The notes under the pieces were generated by a model. That model did no database searches, was not told the DNA's origin, and worked only from the letters and a program-made list of their open reading frames with translations. This document shows positions 61,695 to 64,000 of a DNA stretch of 64,000 nt, piece after piece. The DNA is from Amblyornis subalaris. Its lineage: Eukaryota > Chordata > Aves > Passeriformes > Ptilonorhynchidae. The stretch is from NCBI GenBank assembly GCA_018881555.1, contig JACAXG010000205.1:992001-1056000 (forward strand), given 5' to 3'. Made by a program: the position numbers and the translations under genes. Every line of letters begins with the position of its first letter. Within the stretch, counting starts at the first letter, position 1.

Positions 61695-61789
61695 TTATAA
61701 AAAAATAATGCGGATTCTTACTTCAGAATTTTTTATTTCCCTCTTAAATGTTTTGACACTTCAACAAGCTTGTAGATTATGTCAATTCA

Positions 61790-62941
61790 CCCACTGAGTA
61801 GATGAAGGGAAGGTGATGAATATAGTTTTTCTGGATTTTATTAAGGCTTTTCTTACTGTCTCTCCCAGCATCCTTCTGGACAAGCCCAGCTGTGAAGTGA
61901 GCAGGTAGATGGTGTACTGGAAAAACTGGCTGAAGCGCAGGGCTCAAGGGGTTGTAGGGAATGGGGCTACACCTGGCTGGAGACCAGTCACCAGTGGTGT
62001 TCCTCAGGGCTCAGTCCTGGGGCCAGTTCTGTTCAACACTTTTACTAATGATCTGGAGGCAGGAGTTGAATGCACTATTAGCAAGTTAGCTGATGATGCT
62101 AAACTGGGAGGTGCTGTTGACTGTCTCGAAGGACAAGAGGCCTTTCAGAGGGATATGGATGGATAGGAGTGCTGAGCAATCATCGGTGGCATGGAACTGA
62201 ACAAGAACAAATGCCAGACTCTGTACACGGGATGGAGCAGTACCTTCCACAAGTACAAATTTGGAAAGGAGTGGCTGGAGAGCATCCCCACAGAAATGAG
62301 TCTGGGGGTGCTGCTGACAGCAGGCTCAATACCAGTCAGCAGTGGCAAACCTTCAAATACAACACAACCAGCGGGCCCAAAGGGGTGGTCATCCCATTGT
62401 ATTTATCACTGGTGCAACTTCATTTTGAGTACTGTGTGCTCTTCTGGGCCTCAGAATTTAAAAANGATGTGAAGGTTCTTAAATGTGTCCAAGAAGAGAG
62501 TACTGAAGCTGGTGAAAGGGCTGGAAGTAATGCCCTGTGAGAAGCAGCTGAGGAAACAGGGTTTATCTAGTTAGGAGAGAAGGAGGCTGAGGAGTGACCA
62601 CGCTGTTCTCTGCAGCTTCCTGAGGAGGGGAAGTGGAGAGGGAGGTTGCTGATCTCTTCTTGGTAATACCCGGGACCAGGGCATGTGGGAATGGCTGAAA
62701 GCTGCATCCATCAGGGAAAGTTCAGGCTTGCCATGAGGAAACATTTTTTTACTAAGAGGGTGGTCAAACCCTGGAAGAGTCTTCTTTGAGAAGGGGTTGA
62801 TACCTCAAGCCTGTCAGTGTTTGAGGCTTTTGGGCATTGCCCTTAATGCCATACTTGAACTTTTGGTCAGCTGTGAAGTGGTCAGGCAGGTGGACTAGGT
62901 GACTGTTTTCTATTCCTTCCAGCGGAATACTCTATTCTATT
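61790..62941 (+). repeat. CR1 LINE, ~1.15 kb, 5'-truncated, with ORF2 remnant
   Basis: It begins within the reverse-transcriptase region ('gatgaagggaaggtgatgaa', 'gttccagg'-less core, 'ctcccagcatccttctggac') and runs through the C-terminal and 3' untranslated parts to a terminal TACTCTATTCTATTCTG. That 3' repeat type differs from the ATTCTATGATT end of the other copies, so this belongs to another CR1 subfamily. Several indels and stops break the frame. It is the longest CR1 in the window and lies in sense orientation within the presumed intron. Confidence 0.9.
61909..62166 (+). pseudogene. CR1 ORF2 reverse-transcriptase fragment (dead)
   Basis: One open frame of 85 codons encodes the centre of the CR1 reverse transcriptase: [20 protein letters not shown] (palm motif B region) followed by the catalytic-motif region, here [10 protein letters not shown] where active elements have F/YADD-TK. 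The next segment (62,169-62,540) is in a shifted frame and carries the C-terminal part, so at least one frameshift separates them. Both are too short and broken to make an active enzyme. Family assignment is firm because the motif order and surrounding CR1 sequence agree. Confidence 0.85.
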
Positions 62942-64000
62942 CTGCACTCATGATGAGTCAAATAACAATAAGACTCTTATTTGCCTGAAATGCCAGGGGT
63001 TTTTTAGCTTCAAAAACACTTTCAAAGACAGGTAACACAAAAGATATAATGGGAAACAGGATTTTGTTTTATTTTTCTGACTCTGTTTCAGGACAGATGT
63101 TCACAAGTGTTATCACAATGTGCAGGTGTAGCCAGGAGCAGGTTGACGCAGTCCTCAGTTTCACTTGAAAAACCATCACTTGAAGCCTGTCAAAGTCAGA
63201 GCCAGAACCTTGCAAATCCCCTACGTCTTGTGGAAAGCCATTTGCTACTGGGACTGCACGGGGAAAACTGATTTCTCTCTTACTCATGTCTCATGCGGCA
63301 AGGAGTTAATGGCACAGTTTGTATCCAACACAGTTGGTATGAACTACACCCCTCCACGCAAATTTGCCCAGAGATTCTTAGGCTATTATGAATTATGGGC
63401 TGTTTATCTTCCTGGTGAGTGTCCTTCACCCAGGCTCTCTCTGCAAAGCATGAACAAGCTGGACTGTAAACATCTCTTCTTCATAAGATATATTTGTTTN
63501 GACCACATACTGCTATATAGAACAGCCCAAGCAGTGGGAGTGCCTGAAGCCAAAAGAAGGGGTGCCAGGTGAACCCAGTCTCCTTCAAATCAGAGGCAGA
63601 CACTGGGTCAACCCACAGATTATACAACAGTCTTGAAAATATGTCACTGATACTGAAAAAAACCCTGATGATTCTCTATGAAATATTAATCGTTACAAGA
63701 AACAGGGAAGTAGATAACTGACTTGTGCACAAAGAAGGCTTTTTCTAGAAACAAAAACCCTCAAAAATTGTAAGAATGTGATTTCCTCTCTTTATTTGCT
63801 AATGAATTTTTTTAATATATGAATTTGTATTTTGCCATTCAAAAACCCAAGCCCCAAACATTCCCATACTCAGTTTATAATTTTTTTTTTCTCTGATTCT
63901 AAGTAATTTTTGTTTTTAGAAAGAACAATAACCAATGTCATGTATTGCTTTGGATGCAAAATCTCAAATAATATGGCAGTATGAATTCAGACCAAGCGGT
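62942..64000. other. Intronic or intergenic sequence at the right edge
   Basis: Mostly unique A+T-rich DNA. A pyrimidine-rich acceptor-like site, CTGACTCTGTTTCAG, ends at 63,091 and a CAG|GTGTAG donor-like site follows at 63,125/63,126. They would bound a 34-base exon, but nothing else supports it. A 135-codon open frame at 63,165-63,572 has no recognisable domain. Confidence 0.4.

Larger units (their letters stand above)
54161..64000 (+). other. Probable first intron of the CpG-island gene (continues beyond window)
   Basis: Downstream of the island the + strand has strong compositional asymmetry. Counting 55,201-55,320 plus 55,561-55,680 (240 bases) I get T 92, G 65, A 58, C 25. An excess of G over C and T over A on the coding strand is typical of transcribed vertebrate DNA downstream of a start site. 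No coding exon can be defended to the right edge, so the next exon probably lies outside the window. Embedded repeats are listed separately; between them the sequence is unique and A+T-rich. I cannot name the gene. Confidence 0.5.

Noticed and set aside
63165..63572. 135-codon + strand frame
   Set aside because: No domain, no codon pattern and no splice context were visible; the frame also contains an N.
1..64000. CRISPR arrays, bacterial operons, integrons or phage modules
   Set aside because: The composition, CR1 and LTR repeats and CpG island are vertebrate. No regularly spaced repeats or prokaryotic gene structure occur.

Overview
The window looks like nuclear DNA of a bird, most likely a passerine. 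All recognisable interspersed repeats are bird types: CR1 LINE fragments with the typical ATTCTATGATT-like 3' ends, two or three solo LTRs of avian endogenous retroviruses, and a SINE made of a tRNA-Ile head joined to a CR1 3' tail. That last structure is, to my knowledge, described only from passerines. The DNA is otherwise A+T-rich, CpG-poor and gene-poor. Single scattered N positions suggest a draft assembly.

Layout. From 1 to about 53.4 kb I find no coding exon I can defend. This part holds unique A+T-rich sequence with CR1 fragments (3.0, 4.0, 9.2, 18.4-19.2, 20.8, 28.4-29.0 and 53.5 kb), a minus-strand LTR at 34.0-34.5 kb, a short probable LTR at 37.6-37.8 kb, an ERVL-like solo LTR at 49.8-50.4 kb with a pyrimidine microsatellite inside it, and an (AC)n microsatellite at 24.36 kb. 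A small CpG-rich patch at 44.93-45.33 kb could be a promoter or first exon.

The only strong gene signal is a CpG island at about 53.92-54.84 kb. It carries GC boxes, a YY1-like site, a G-quadruplex motif, a 71-nt homopyrimidine tract and two possible + strand splice donors (54,160/54,161 and 54,675/54,676). Downstream of it the + strand is clearly enriched in T and G over A and C, as expected of a transcribed intron. I therefore read 54.2-64.0 kb as the start of a long first intron of a + strand gene whose coding exons lie beyond the window. I cannot name the gene. The intron holds the SINE, several CR1 pieces (one with a reverse-transcriptase remnant) and an unresolved poly-C gap.

The long open frames in this window are best explained as chance, GC-rich or microsatellite artefacts, or transposon remnants. 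I found no CRISPR array, operon, functional tRNA or rRNA gene, and no convincing undescribed multi-gene system.
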